Source: JACDAN01 sp963834825 (GTDB lineage Bacteria > Actinomycetota > Thermoleophilia > Gaiellales > Gaiellaceae). From it: 64,000 nt of DNA. Below, piece after piece: positions 54,518 to 63,999 of this stretch. The stretch spans positions 26,360-90,359 of the forward strand of contig CAWICZ010000011.1 in the NCBI GenBank assembly GCA_963834825.1. The letters are read 5' to 3'. Positions within the stretch are counted from its first letter, which is position 1, and each line of letters opens with the position of its first letter. The notes beneath the pieces are model-generated. The model was not told the origin of the DNA. It searched no databases and saw only the letters and a list, made by a program, of their open reading frames with translations. The translations under genes and the position numbers were made by a program.

Positions 54518-55168
54518 TCATTCCGTCTCGGGTCTCATCGGCGCGTCGACCATCATGTGCGTGACAGGCAATCCGTACCGGGTTCGCGCGACCTCGACGA
54601 CGTCCTGCTCGAGCCAGTTTGCGTCACTCTCCGCGTGAGTTGCGAACAGAAGCTCGTCCGCGGCGAACAACCGAAGTGCATCGTCGGCCGCCTGGATGGG
54701 ATCGGCGGCCCCGATCTGGCCGCTCGCGTCGATGCCGATCGCCGTTAGCTCGCGAAGCGTCTCGTCCAGGTTCTGCCTCGCCGAGGCGTAAGAGTCTTCG
54801 TCGCCTGTCCACCGCCCAAGCCTGGAGGCGAGCGCCGGCGCGGTCACGAAGGCCTCCGTAGGGCCGGTCCGCGCACGACTCGCGATCGCGTCGCGAAACC
54901 CGCTGGAGGTCAGATGCTCGTCGGCGACGACGAGGATTCGATGCACACCGTCGCCGCTCCCCCCGGTCCTCGGGGCCATGTCTGGAGGAGGCCGGTGCCG
55001 GCTTCGCAGCGCCCAGGCGACCAGCAACCCGACGGCGAGCACCGGGACCGCCACCAGTAGCCATGCCCACTGCTCGGTCGCTACGGACAGCAGAAGCAGA
55101 GCGCCGGCGGCAAGAAGGGCGAGCACGATCGGAATCGCGGCGAACTCGACCCGGTCGTCCCGGCGCAT
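54518..55168 (-). CDS. Membrane-anchored universal-stress-like protein
   Basis: A 216-residue protein with two adjacent membrane helices (FAAIPIVLALLAAGALLLLS and WLLVAVPVLAVGLLVAWAL), then a soluble alpha/beta domain that opens VHRILVVADEHLTSSGFRDA, with GQIGAADPIQAADDALRLFA, as in universal stress or Rossmann-like proteins. Start ATG 55168 gives the natural N-terminus; the frame is open to 55204. It lies 3 bases after the RDD gene start region in the same direction, likely one operon. Confidence 0.7.
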   Translation of the reverse strand: MRRDDRVEFAAIPIVLALLAAGALLLLSVATEQWAWLLVAVPVLAVGLLVAWALRSRHRPPPDMAPRTGGSGDGVHRILVVADEHLTSSGFRDAIASRARTGPTEAFVTAPALASRLGRWTGDEDSYASARQNLDETLRELTAIGIDASGQIGAADPIQAADDALRLFAADELLFATHAESDANWLEQDVVEVARTRYGLPVTHMMVDAPMRPETE

Positions 55169-55246
55169 CGATTGAACCGTAGGACGGAGATGCCGTCTGC
55201 ACATCCTCCCAGCGGGGTGAAGTCACCCGGTGCGATGATCCGCGGG

Positions 55247-55432
55247 ATGCAGCGATTCCTCGTCACGATCCAAGGGGGGAGCTGGTCCGACTTCCAGGAG
55301 GTCGAGCTCCCGCGGCTTCCCGATGAAGGGGACCTGATCGAGACCAAGTACGGCACCTGTGTCGTCGAGAGTTCGGAGCCGGCGCAGAAGACCGAGCGTT
55401 ACGACGGGAAGATCGTCTGCAGTGTGCGCTAG
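55247..55432 (+). CDS. Small conserved-looking protein of unknown function
   Basis: A 61-residue protein, MQRFLVTIQGGSWSDFQEVE then a Pro-rich middle and a KIVCSVR end. ATG 55247 (alternative 55235). The region upstream to 55172 is open in frame but reads as non-coding. No domain recognised; predicted compact beta-rich fold. It overlaps the end of the opposite transporter remnant by 4 bases. Confidence 0.6.
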   Translation: MQRFLVTIQGGSWSDFQEVELPRLPDEGDLIETKYGTCVVESSEPAQKTERYDGKIVCSVR

Positions 55433-56160
55433 CCGCTTGTAGGAGAAGGGATCGGCGCGGCCTCCGGAGGGGGAAGCTCGGGCTTGGCAGCCGCCTTGGC
55501 GGCCGCCAGATCACGGCTGATGTGCACGGCGGCCGACGTGAGCGGCGCCGCGAGGATCAGGCCGACCATGCCGAAGAGGCTTCCGCCGGCGATCGTGACG
55601 ATCAGCACGGCGAGGGGGTTGAGATCCAGCGTGGCCCCGAACGCGAGTGGCTGAACGATCTGCTGCAGCGTGCCGTTCGCCAGGATGACCACGACGAGCA
55701 TCGCGAGCGCGACGCCGGTTCCCTCGGAGGCCAGGGCGATCATGACCGCGAAGGCCCGGCGACGAAGGCGCCGATGAAGGGGATGTAGGCGGTGACGAAC
55801 GTGACGATTGCGATCGTCAACACGAGTGGAACGCCGAGCACCCAGGCGGCGATCCCGACGACAACGGCGTTGAAAGCGGCCACGATCGACACGCCGAAGA
55901 AGTACCGGCGCAGCGAGGTGAGCACGTCTCCGGTGACCACGCTGGCGACGGCGACTGGAACCCCGAGGTGACGGTCCACGAAGCGACGGATCGTCGGACC
56001 GTCCTTGAGTAAGAAGAACGTGCTGAAGAGCGTGAAGGAGAGAAAGAACGCGAGCGACGTCAGCCCGGTGATTCCGCCGGCGACCCCCTTGAGGAGTGTC
56101 TCGCCGATGGCAGGAACCGCGCTCTTGGCGTCTTCCTTGGAGCCGGAGGTGCCGTCCGCG
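55429..56160 (-). pseudogene. AI-2E-family transporter, 5' truncated and frameshifted
   Basis: The C-terminal half of a PF01594 permease: LTSLAFFLSFTLFSTFFLLK, FNAVVVGIAAWVLGVPLVLT, YIPFIGAFVAG, then after a missing G near 55752, AFAVMIALASEGTGVALAML and LFGMVGLILAAPLTSAAVHI. The homologous frame begins at about 56160 with no start codon and an in-frame stop just upstream; roughly 150 N-terminal residues are absent and the DNA there is intergenic. So this is a broken gene, not only a sequencing slip. Confidence 0.75.
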
Positions 56161-56393
56161 CCCGGGTCACACCGACGAGCCTGTGAGTCGTTTCACCGCT
56201 TGTACACACTTGTGCCGGGGGCCACGCGAGTCGTAACCTGTGGACCGGACCCGCACTCCTCAGAGTGCTAATGACCTTCGTCACCGTGCACTGACGGAGA
56301 GGGGGACGGTGGGCGCACCCCGCAATCCAGCGAACGAGCGCGACAGCGCGCAAACGGCCCGGCGCCGCCCGCCGGCCGAAGCCGTCTGCGCGA

Positions 56394-58664
56394 GTGCATG
56401 ACGGCGGCGCGGTCTTCGAGATTCTCCAGTCCAAGCTGCTGATCCCGTCGCTTCGCTCCGGGCTCGTGCCGCGGACGGCTCTCGTCAACCGGCTGCGTGC
56501 GTCAGCCGATGCGCGCGTGGTCAGCATCGCGGCGCCGGCGGGATACGGCAAGACGACGCTCGTCGCTCAGTGGGCCGCTCGCGACTCCCGGCCCTTCGCT
56601 TGGGTTTCCCTCGAGGATCGCGACGACGATCCCGTCTCGCTCTTGACGTACATCGCTGCGGCGCTCCACCGCATCCATCCGGTCGACATCGCGGTGTTCC
56701 GGGGCGCGGCGGCGGCAGGCAACTCGCTGTGGTCGACCGGGCTTCCCCGATTGGGCGCGGCGTTGGCCGCGATGCCGGAGCCGATCGTGCTCGTGCTCGA
56801 CGACGTGCACGAGTTACGGCACCCCGACTGCATGGACGCGCTCGAGCCGCTCGGGAAGCATCTGACGAACGGATCTCAACTCGTTCTCTCCGGGCGGGCT
56901 GAGGACGGCATGCATCTGGCGCGCATCCGGGCCGATCGCCGGCTCATCGAGGTCGGTCCCACTGATCTGGCGCTGAGCGACTCGGAGGCCCGGTCGCTCC
57001 TGGCGACCGCCGAGGTCGAGGTCTCGGAGGCGGACGCGCACCGGCTCAACAGCCAGGCGGAGGGCTGGATCGCCGGCCTCCACCTCGCCGCGCTCTCGCT
57101 GAAGGAGTCAGGAAACGTCGATGCGATCGTTTCATTCGCTGGAAACGACCGGTTCGTCGCCGACTACCTGCGCTCCGAGCATCTCGCTCGGCTCAGTCGT
57201 AGCGATCTCGAGTTCCTCACGCGGACCGCCCTGCTCGATCGGATGAGCGGGCCGCTCTGCGACGAGGTGCTCGAGCGCACCGACTCCACGCGGAGGCTTC
57301 GAGCGCTGGAGAACGCGAATGTCTTCGTCATCCCCCTCGATCACCATCGAGAGTGGTACCGGTATCACCACCTGTTCCAGGAGATGCTCCGGTCGGAGAT
57401 CGAGCACCAGGACCCGGAACTCGTCACGGCTCTGCGACGGCGGGCTGCCTCGTGGTGCGAGCGCAATGGCGAGCCGGACGCGGCGATCGAGTACGCAGCG
57501 GCGGCCGGGGACACGGACGAGGTCGCGCGTCTGGTCAGCACCTTTGCGCTGCCCTTCTTCCGAAGCGGCCGGGTCGTCACCGTCGAACGGTGGCTTCGCT
57601 TGTTCGAGGCGCCCGAGTTGCTCGCGCGTTATCCGGCGGTCGCGGCGTTCGGCGCGTGGTTGCATGCGCTCCGAGGCGATCCCGACGAGGCGGAGCGCTT
57701 CGCGCACGCACTCGAGCATTCGGACTACGAAGGGCCGATGCCCGACGGCAGCGCCTCGACACGCCCCTGGGTGGCCCTCATCCGAGCACTCCTCAGCCAT
57801 CATGGGATCTCGGACCTGCGGGCGAATGCGCAGCTGGCCCTCGAAGAGCTGAGCCCGTCGAGCTACTGGCGCGCGCCTGCCCTGCTCTTCCTCGCTGTCG
57901 GCCTTCTCCTCGAGGGTGAGCTCGAGCAGGCCGAGGCCGTCTTGGCCGAGACGGCCGACGAGGCCCTCGGCTCGGGAGCCGTCTACGCCGGGGTCGTCGC
58001 GCACTCGGAGCTTGCGCTGCTCGCGCTCGACCGGAGCGATCTGGAACGAGCGGAGACAGAGCTCGCACACACCACCGACTTCCTCGAGAACCAGCCGATC
58101 GAGGAGTATCTCCCCGCCGCGCTTCAGCTGGCTGCCGGCGCGAGGCTGGCGCTGGCGAAGGGTCATGCGGCCACCGCACGAGAGCTGCTCGTCCGCGCGA
58201 TGCGCCTCCGCGGGCACCTGAGCCGCGCGATCCCGTGGTTCTGCGTTCAGACCCAGCTCGAGTTGGCCCGCTCGCACCTGGCGCTGGCGGATGTGGACGG
58301 CGCCCGCACGCTCCTTCGGGAGGCCGGGGACGTGATGCGGCGCCGGCCCGAACTCGGCACCTTGCGCGGGCAGGCCGAGGAGCTTCGGGCAGAGCTTGCC
58401 AATGCGCCGAGCCTCGACCACGGCTGGGCGTCGACACTCACCGCCGCGGAACTGCGGCTGTTGCCGCTTCTGACGACGCATCTCTCGTTCCGCGAGATCG
58501 CCGAACGCCTCTTTGTCTCGCGCAACACGGTCAAGAGCCAGGCGATCTCGGTCTACCGCAAGCTCGACGCGTCCAGCCGCAGCGAGGCGATCGAGCGGGC
58601 GGTCCAGCTCGGCCTGGTCGATGCGCCCGTCAGCTCCGCGTCGCCTTTCACCCCCTCGGGGTGA
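56394..58664 (+). CDS. Large ATP-binding LuxR-family (MalT-like) regulator
   Basis: A 756-residue LAL regulator. The ATPase domain holds Walker A in AAPAGYGKTTLVAQW and Walker B in EPIVLVLDDVHEL; the arm region includes ADYLRSEHLARLSRSDLEFL; a long helical TPR-like section (about 380-690) follows, and the C-terminal LuxR helix-turn-helix is LTAAELRLLPLLTTHLSFRE, IAERLFVSRNTVKSQ. These regulators bind ATP and an inducer. GTG 56394 is the first start; the 233 bases upstream hold its likely promoter (TTGTGC at 56210, TAACCT at 56234, weak). The CMD-family gene follows. Confidence 0.9.
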   Translation: MHDGGAVFEILQSKLLIPSLRSGLVPRTALVNRLRASADARVVSIAAPAGYGKTTLVAQWAARDSRPFAWVSLEDRDDDPVSLLTYIAAALHRIHPVDIAVFRGAAAAGNSLWSTGLPRLGAALAAMPEPIVLVLDDVHELRHPDCMDALEPLGKHLTNGSQLVLSGRAEDGMHLARIRADRRLIEVGPTDLALSDSEARSLLATAEVEVSEADAHRLNSQAEGWIAGLHLAALSLKESGNVDAIVSFAGNDRFVADYLRSEHLARLSRSDLEFLTRTALLDRMSGPLCDEVLERTDSTRRLRALENANVFVIPLDHHREWYRYHHLFQEMLRSEIEHQDPELVTALRRRAASWCERNGEPDAAIEYAAAAGDTDEVARLVSTFALPFFRSGRVVTVERWLRLFEAPELLARYPAVAAFGAWLHALRGDPDEAERFAHALEHSDYEGPMPDGSASTRPWVALIRALLSHHGISDLRANAQLALEELSPSSYWRAPALLFLAVGLLLEGELEQAEAVLAETADEALGSGAVYAGVVAHSELALLALDRSDLERAETELAHTTDFLENQPIEEYLPAALQLAAGARLALAKGHAATARELLVRAMRLRGHLSRAIPWFCVQTQLELARSHLALADVDGARTLLREAGDVMRRRPELGTLRGQAEELRAELANAPSLDHGWASTLTAAELRLLPLLTTHLSFREIAERLFVSRNTVKSQAISVYRKLDASSRSEAIERAVQLGLVDAPVSSASPFTPSG

Positions 58665-58707
58665 TGCACGCAAACCCGCGAGGGAGTCCAATGGGTGAGG
58701 CGACGCA

Positions 58708-59049
58708 GTGGAGGACTACAAGGTCACGCTACGCAGACTCGCGGTGCGCGATGACCGGTACATCGAGGGGCTGCTTCAGGCCGACACGGCCAATGCGACG
58801 CTTGCCGGGCTCGACGATCGCGCGCATTCGCTGATCAGGATCGCGGCTCTGGTGGCTCAGAACGCTGCGCCGCCCGCTTATATGAACTCGGTCGAGGCCG
58901 CGCTGCGCGCCGGCCTATCCCACGAGGAGATCGTCGGGGTCTTGATCGCGGTCCTCCCGGTCGTCGGTGACGCTCGTGTCGTCTCCGCGGCGCCGAACCT
59001 CGGCCTGGCCCTCGGTTACGACGTCAGCGAGGCGCTCGAGATCGCCTAG
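58708..59049 (+). CDS. Carboxymuconolactone decarboxylase-family protein
   Basis: A 113-residue CMD/AhpD-like helical protein: LDDRAHSLIRIAALVAQNAA, NSVEAALRAGLSHEEIVGVL and a long C-terminal helix. The redox CxxC of AhpD is absent, and it differs clearly from the pcaC product at 42144. Starts at GTG 58708, 43 bases after the LuxR gene, so it may be its target or operon partner. Function unknown. Confidence 0.75.
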   Translation: MEDYKVTLRRLAVRDDRYIEGLLQADTANATLAGLDDRAHSLIRIAALVAQNAAPPAYMNSVEAALRAGLSHEEIVGVLIAVLPVVGDARVVSAAPNLGLALGYDVSEALEIA

Positions 59050-59051
59050 GT

Positions 59052-59070
59052 GAGAGAGTTCAGCTCTCTC
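59052..59070 (+). other. Hairpin just before the phospholipase D start
   Basis: GAGAGAG (59052-59058) and CTCTCTC (59064-59070) form a perfect 7-base stem with a 5-base loop, ending one base before GTG 59072. It would hide the purine-rich stretch that could act as ribosome site, so it may limit translation. Confidence 0.45.
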
Positions 59071-59071
59071 C

Positions 59072-60299
59072 GTGAGTAGCCCAGAGCCCGTTCCAGACAA
59101 TCGGATCCCGGAGCACGCGTACCGCCTGGCAGCCGGCCCGGTAACGCGCGGCGACCTAGCGCTCGCGTTCTCGCGTAGCTACGCGCGTCGTCAGTCGACG
59201 TCCATGTCGAGGGGCGGAACTTCTACCCGCCGATGCTCGAGGACATCGCTTCGGCGTCGTCCTCCGTCCACATCAACCAGTTCGGCTTCCGGCCCGGCGT
59301 CATCGGCGACGCCTTCGCCGACGCGCTGGTCGAGAAGGCGGCCGAGGGCGTTTTGGTTCGGCTCGTCGTCGACCGCCAGGGCTCCGACCCCGAGCGGGGG
59401 TCGCGGGAGCTCTACGACCGGCTCATTGCTGCGGGTGTCGATGTCTGCGTCGTCCGAGCGACGAAGCCCCGAGCACAGTTCGGCCCGCTCGGAACCGACG
59501 GCGCGACTCGCTGGAACTTGAGTGGCCTGGGGCACATCGACCATCGCAAGTTCGTCATCGTCGACGGACGAATCGGCTGGATCGGCGGAGCCGGGATCGA
59601 AGACCACTTCCAGGACGGTCGCTTCCACGACTTGTTCGTGCGGGTCGCTGGTCCGGTGGTCGGACAGCTGCAGCTGGTCTTCCTCGCCGGCTTCCGTTGG
59701 CTTGGTGGGTCGATCCCGGCCGCGAGACATCGAGACCCTGTTCCCGCAGGTCGAGGCCGGCGCGGGCGGCGTTCCGGCGGTCGTCCTGCACAACGCGCCC
59801 GGCCGCTACCGGCCGATCACCGACGCGATCGCAGGCCTCCTCGAGAGCGCGAAGGAGACGCTCGACGTCGTCAACCCGTACGTCACCGACCGGCGGATGA
59901 TCCGGCGCATCGAAGCAGGCAGCCCGCCGCGGTGTCCGCGTGCGCCTCTTCGTCCCCGCGAACGCGAACAACTGGGCCTGCGCGGCTGCGCAGCGCTTTC
60001 ACCACGCGGCGCTCTTGGACGCGGGCGTCCGCATCCTCGAGTACCCGACGATGCTGCACGCCAAGGCGTTCGTCCGCGACGGTGAGGAGCTGCTCGCGGG
60101 CACGTGCAATCTGGAGGCCTGGAGCCTGAAGCGCTTCTTCGAGATCGACCTCCAGGTTTGGTCGAAGGCCGTCGCCTCTCAGTTCGACGAGCGGTTTGGC
60201 GCCGATGCCGAGACCATGTCGTCTCCCGGCCGGCCGCTCGACGGCGCGAAGGAGAAGGCGAGGGCGACGGTGTTCGCCGCCCTCTCACCGCTGCTCTGA
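59072..60299 (+). pseudogene. Phospholipase D/cardiolipin synthase-like protein, three frameshifts
   Basis: Two HKD motifs are present: HRKFVIVDGRIGWIGGAG and HAKAFVRDGEELLAG followed by TCNLEAW, so the protein belongs to the PLD superfamily (cardiolipin synthase-like, no membrane helices seen). The frame breaks near 59188 (one base missing; VDVHVEGRNFYPP follows), near 59712 (one extra; RDIETLFPQVEAG follows) and near 59928 (one extra; VRVRLFVPANANNW follows). Repaired, it is about 408 residues. Three indels in one gene could mean decay, yet both active sites are intact. Confidence 0.75.
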
Positions 60300-60329
60300 T
60301 TGGGACTTGAGTCACGGAGGCTTGAAATC

Positions 60330-63086
60330 ATGAGCGCCGAAATGGCTGAGATGACGGCGAGTCCAGACGTCGCTCGCGAGGCGACCATGTGGCACAGCCT
60401 GACGGCGGAGGAGGCGTCCGCGCAGCTCGGCGTCGACCCGGCGCGCGGGCTCGACGGCGACGAGGTCGAGCGGCGGCGTACGGAGGTCGGGCCGAACAAG
60501 CTCGCGGAGGCGAAGAAGGAGCCTGGGTGGCAGGCGTTCCTTCGCCAGTACCGCGACCTGATGCAGCTCGTCCTCCTCGGCGCCGCAATCGTCAGCATCG
60601 TTGCCCTGCAGGAGTTCTCCACCGGCCTCGTGATCCTCGCCCTGACCGTGCTCAACGCGGTCCTCGGCCTGAACCAGGAGGGCAAGGCGGCCGAGAGCGT
60701 GGCCGCGCTCCAGAAGATGCTCATCATCAACGCTCATGTCCGGCGCGACGGCCGGCTTGGCGACGTTCCCGCCGAGGAGCTCGTGCCGGGCGACGTCGTC
60801 GTCTTCGAGGCGGGCGACAAGATCCCGGCGGACGGGCGCCTGCTCGTGGCGGCAACGCTGGAAATCGAGGAGGCCGCGCTGACCGGCGAGAGCACACCGG
60901 TCTTGAAGGAAGTCGAGCCGGTGGCCGGTGACGACGTGCCACTCGGGGACCGAGTCGACATGGCGTACATGAACTCGACCGTGACGCGGGGCCGCGGCGA
61001 GATGGTCGTCACGGCGACCGGCATGAGCACCGAGGTGGGCCAGATCTCCGGGATGCTGAGCACCGTCCAGCAGGAGAAGACGCCGCTCACGCGCCAGCTC
61101 GACCAGCTGACCGTCCTGCTCACGATCATGGCGGGAGCTGCGCTGGCACTCGTGGTCGTTATCGGGCTGATTCGCGGCGACGACTTCGACGAGCTCTTCC
61201 TGATCGGAATCAGCCTCGCGGTTGCGGCCATCCCCACCGGGCTCCCCGCCGTCGTCACGACGGTCCTCTCGCTGGGAACTCAGGCGCTGGCCGCCAAGGG
61301 CGCGATCGTGAAGCGGCTTCGGTCGGTCGAGACGCTCGGCTCGACGTCGGCGATCTGCTCGGATAAGACCGGGACGCTGACGCTGAACCAGATGACCGCG
61401 CGGGAGCTCGTGGTTGTGGGCCGCCGCTACTCGATCGAAGGCGAGGGCTACTCCACCGAGGGCAGGATCCTGCGAGTCGCGGGCGAGTCGGACACGCCGC
61501 TCGAGCCGTTCATGATGGCGATGGCGCTCGCGAACGACGCCGCCGTCCACGACGGCGAGATCGTCGGAGACCCCACGGAGGCGGCCCTCGTGGTGCTCGC
61601 CGAGAAGGGCGGGATCGACGTCGACGAGACGCGGCGCACCTACCCGCGCGTGGCCGAGGTGCCATTCGACTCCGAGTACAAGCTGATGGCGACCTTCCAC
61701 GAGCTCGAGGAAAGCGGCCGGAAACTGATCCGTTGCTTCGTCAAGGGCGCCCCCGACGTCCTGCTCGCGCGCTCGTCGCACTTCCGCGACGCGGCCGGTT
61801 CGGCCGTTCCCGCCGAGGCCGGCCGCGATCGCGTCCTTGCCGAGAACGACCGCCTCGCCGGTGAAGGGCTTCGCGTGCTTGCCGTGGCCTCGCGCGACAT
61901 CGACCCGGCCGACTTCCATGCCGACGGCCCGTTGCTCGACGAGGTCGAGGGGCTGACGCTGCTCGCGCTCGTGGGCATCGTTGATCCCCCGCGCAAGGAA
62001 GCGGGCGACGCGATCGCCCGCTGCAAGGAGGCGGGAATTCGCGCCCGCATGATCACCGGCGACCACGCCACGACCGCGGCCGCGATCGCCGCCCAGCTGG
62101 GCATCGAGGGTCGCGCACTCACCGGCACCGAGTTCGCAGCGCTTTCCGACGCCGAGCTCGACGAGCAGCTGGACAGCATCGGGGTGGTGGCACGCGTCGC
62201 GCCGGAGGACAAGGTGCGCCTCGTGGACATGCTGAAGCGCAAGGGCAACGTCGTCTCGATGACCGGCGACGGGGTCAACGACGCGCCGGCGCTCAAGCGC
62301 GCGGACATCGGCGTCGCGATGGGCATCACGGGCACCGAGGTGACGAAGGAAGCCGCCGACATGATCCTCACCGACGACAACTTCGCCACCATCGTCGAGG
62401 CGGTCGAGGGCGGCCGCGGCATCTACGACAACCTGATGAAGTACGTGCGCGTCCAGCTCGTGATGCTGGGCGGGTTCATCCTCACCTTCGTCGGCGCCGG
62501 CATCTTCGACATCGCGGGAGGCGCGCCTCTCACCCCGTTGCAGATCCTCTGGATCAACTTCGCCGTCGACGTGCTGCTGGCGATCGGGCTCGGCTTCGAC
62601 GCGGCCGTCCCGGGGCTGATGCGCCGCACGCCCCGCGACGCAAGCGCGCCGATCGTCGATCGCGCGCTCGGGATTCGGCTCGCCATAGCGAGCCTGATCA
62701 TGGCCGGGCTCGCCCTGGGCGTGGTCGCCTGGGGCGAGGAGCGCTACGACCTCGTCGTCGCCACGACGATGGGACTGACGACGCTCTCGCTGATGCACAT
62801 CGTCGCGGCGCTCGAGGCTCGCGAACCGACGGGAACGATCTTCAGTCGCTACACGATCGCGAACCGGCGGTTCATCCAACTGATCGGCGCGGCGCTCGTG
62901 CTCACGTTCCTCGTCACCGCGCTCCAGCCCCTGCAGCGCATCTTCGACACCGTCTCGCTGACGAGCTCGCAGTGGGGAATCTGCCTGCTCGGCCCGATCG
63001 CCTTCCTCGTGTTCGCCGAGCTGGGCAAGCTCGCCGACCGTCGCGCCGGGCAACGCCGTGCGGCCCTGGCTCCCGCCGCGGCATAG
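60330..63086 (+). CDS. Cation-transporting P-type ATPase (calcium type, P2A)
   Basis: A 918-residue pump. The phosphorylated Asp is Asp345 in SDKTGTLTLNQM; TGES of the actuator domain is in EAALTGESTPVL; the transport motif PTGLP is in AAIPTGLPAVVTTV; the hinge TGDGVNDAPALKRADIG and about ten membrane helices complete the P2A pattern shared with CtpF and SERCA-like enzymes. It would expel Ca2+ or another divalent cation. ATG 60330 has GGAGG about 10 bases upstream; a TTG at 60300 is less likely. A PPK2 gene follows after 7 bases. Confidence 0.92.
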   Translation: MSAEMAEMTASPDVAREATMWHSLTAEEASAQLGVDPARGLDGDEVERRRTEVGPNKLAEAKKEPGWQAFLRQYRDLMQLVLLGAAIVSIVALQEFSTGLVILALTVLNAVLGLNQEGKAAESVAALQKMLIINAHVRRDGRLGDVPAEELVPGDVVVFEAGDKIPADGRLLVAATLEIEEAALTGESTPVLKEVEPVAGDDVPLGDRVDMAYMNSTVTRGRGEMVVTATGMSTEVGQISGMLSTVQQEKTPLTRQLDQLTVLLTIMAGAALALVVVIGLIRGDDFDELFLIGISLAVAAIPTGLPAVVTTVLSLGTQALAAKGAIVKRLRSVETLGSTSAICSDKTGTLTLNQMTARELVVVGRRYSIEGEGYSTEGRILRVAGESDTPLEPFMMAMALANDAAVHDGEIVGDPTEAALVVLAEKGGIDVDETRRTYPRVAEVPFDSEYKLMATFHELEESGRKLIRCFVKGAPDVLLARSSHFRDAAGSAVPAEAGRDRVLAENDRLAGEGLRVLAVASRDIDPADFHADGPLLDEVEGLTLLALVGIVDPPRKEAGDAIARCKEAGIRARMITGDHATTAAAIAAQLGIEGRALTGTEFAALSDAELDEQLDSIGVVARVAPEDKVRLVDMLKRKGNVVSMTGDGVNDAPALKRADIGVAMGITGTEVTKEAADMILTDDNFATIVEAVEGGRGIYDNLMKYVRVQLVMLGGFILTFVGAGIFDIAGGAPLTPLQILWINFAVDVLLAIGLGFDAAVPGLMRRTPRDASAPIVDRALGIRLAIASLIMAGLALGVVAWGEERYDLVVATTMGLTTLSLMHIVAALEAREPTGTIFSRYTIANRRFIQLIGAALVLTFLVTALQPLQRIFDTVSLTSSQWGICLLGPIAFLVFAELGKLADRRAGQRRAALAPAAA

Positions 63087-63093
63087 GAGTCAG

Positions 63094-63999
63094 GTGGCGA
63101 GAAGAGAGCGGATACTCGAGCAGCTGCTCGTCAGGCCGGGAACTCCCGCGGCCCTCGTTGACCGGGACCCGGGCTGGACCGGCGGGCCCGACTTCGAGGC
63201 GCTCTCCCGCGAGGAGCTGAAAGCCGAAGCGAAGGCGATACTGGCTCGCGGGGTCGAGGAGCTCTCCGAAGCGCAGGAGCTGCTCTGGGCAAGCGACACA
63301 TATGCGCTCCTCATCGTGTTCCAGGCCATGGACGCCGCGGGCAAGGACAGCGCGATCGAGCACGTCATGACCGGCGTCAATCCGCAGGGCGTCCAGGTTG
63401 TCGGGTTTCGCAAACCATCGGCGGAAGAGCTCGACCACAACTTCCTCTGGCGGATCTCGAAGGCGCTCCCGGAGCGCGGGCGCATCGGCATCTTCAACCG
63501 CTCGCACTACGAGGAGGTCGTCGCGCTGCGTGTGCATCCGGAGTGGCTGGAGGGGCAGAAGCTGCCACGTGCCACCCACGGGCCCGCCTTGTGGGACGAA
63601 CGCTACGAGGACATCAACGCCTTCGAGCGCCACCTCGACCGGAACGGCACGAAGATCGTGAAGTTCTTCCTCCACGTCTCGAAGGAGGCGCAGAAGGAGC
63701 GCTTCCTTGCTCGCCTCGACACGCCGGGCAAGGAGTGGAAGTTCAACGCCGCCGATGTCTCCGAGAGGGCGCTCTGGAACGACTACATGGCCGCATTCGA
63801 GGCCGCGCTCAGCGCGACATCGACGCCTTGGGCGCCGTGGTACGTCATTCCCGCCGACCACAAGTGGCTTACCCAGGCGTTCGTCGTCAGGATCCTCGTG
63901 GACACGATCCAGGCCCTCGATCTCCGCTGGCCCGAGGTAACCGAGGAGGAGAGCAAGGCCAACCTGGAGGCCCGAAAGAGGCTCGAGGCGGAAGCCTGA
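63094..63999 (+). CDS. ppk2: Polyphosphate kinase 2 family protein
   Basis: A 301-residue PPK2. The Walker A-like loop is VFQAMDAAGKDSAIEHVMTG, the lid region has FNRSHYEEVVALRVHP and the Walker B-like part is DRNGTKIVKFFLHVSKEAQK; FLARLDTPGKEWKFNAAD and WYVIPADHKW are family hallmarks. It would move phosphate between polyphosphate and nucleotides; which nucleotide cannot be told. GTG 63094 follows AGGAGTCAG. It lies in an operon with the cation pump, and polyphosphate chelates Ca2+, so a joint role is plausible. Confidence 0.93.
   Translation: MARRERILEQLLVRPGTPAALVDRDPGWTGGPDFEALSREELKAEAKAILARGVEELSEAQELLWASDTYALLIVFQAMDAAGKDSAIEHVMTGVNPQGVQVVGFRKPSAEELDHNFLWRISKALPERGRIGIFNRSHYEEVVALRVHPEWLEGQKLPRATHGPALWDERYEDINAFERHLDRNGTKIVKFFLHVSKEAQKERFLARLDTPGKEWKFNAADVSERALWNDYMAAFEAALSATSTPWAPWYVIPADHKWLTQAFVVRILVDTIQALDLRWPEVTEEESKANLEARKRLEAEA

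Noticed and set aside
58708..59049. A second pcaC
   Set aside because: It is a CMD-family protein but lacks the decarboxylase sequence features and is far from the pca operon.
59054..59059. GAGAGT as a promoter -10 box
   Set aside because: The hexamer is part of a hairpin and there is no TTGAC-like box 17 or 18 bases upstream.
60312..63053. A 913-codon minus-strand open frame
   Set aside because: It is antisense to the clear P-type ATPase, has low-complexity Arg/Asp/Val-rich sequence and no domain; long antisense frames are common at this GC content.
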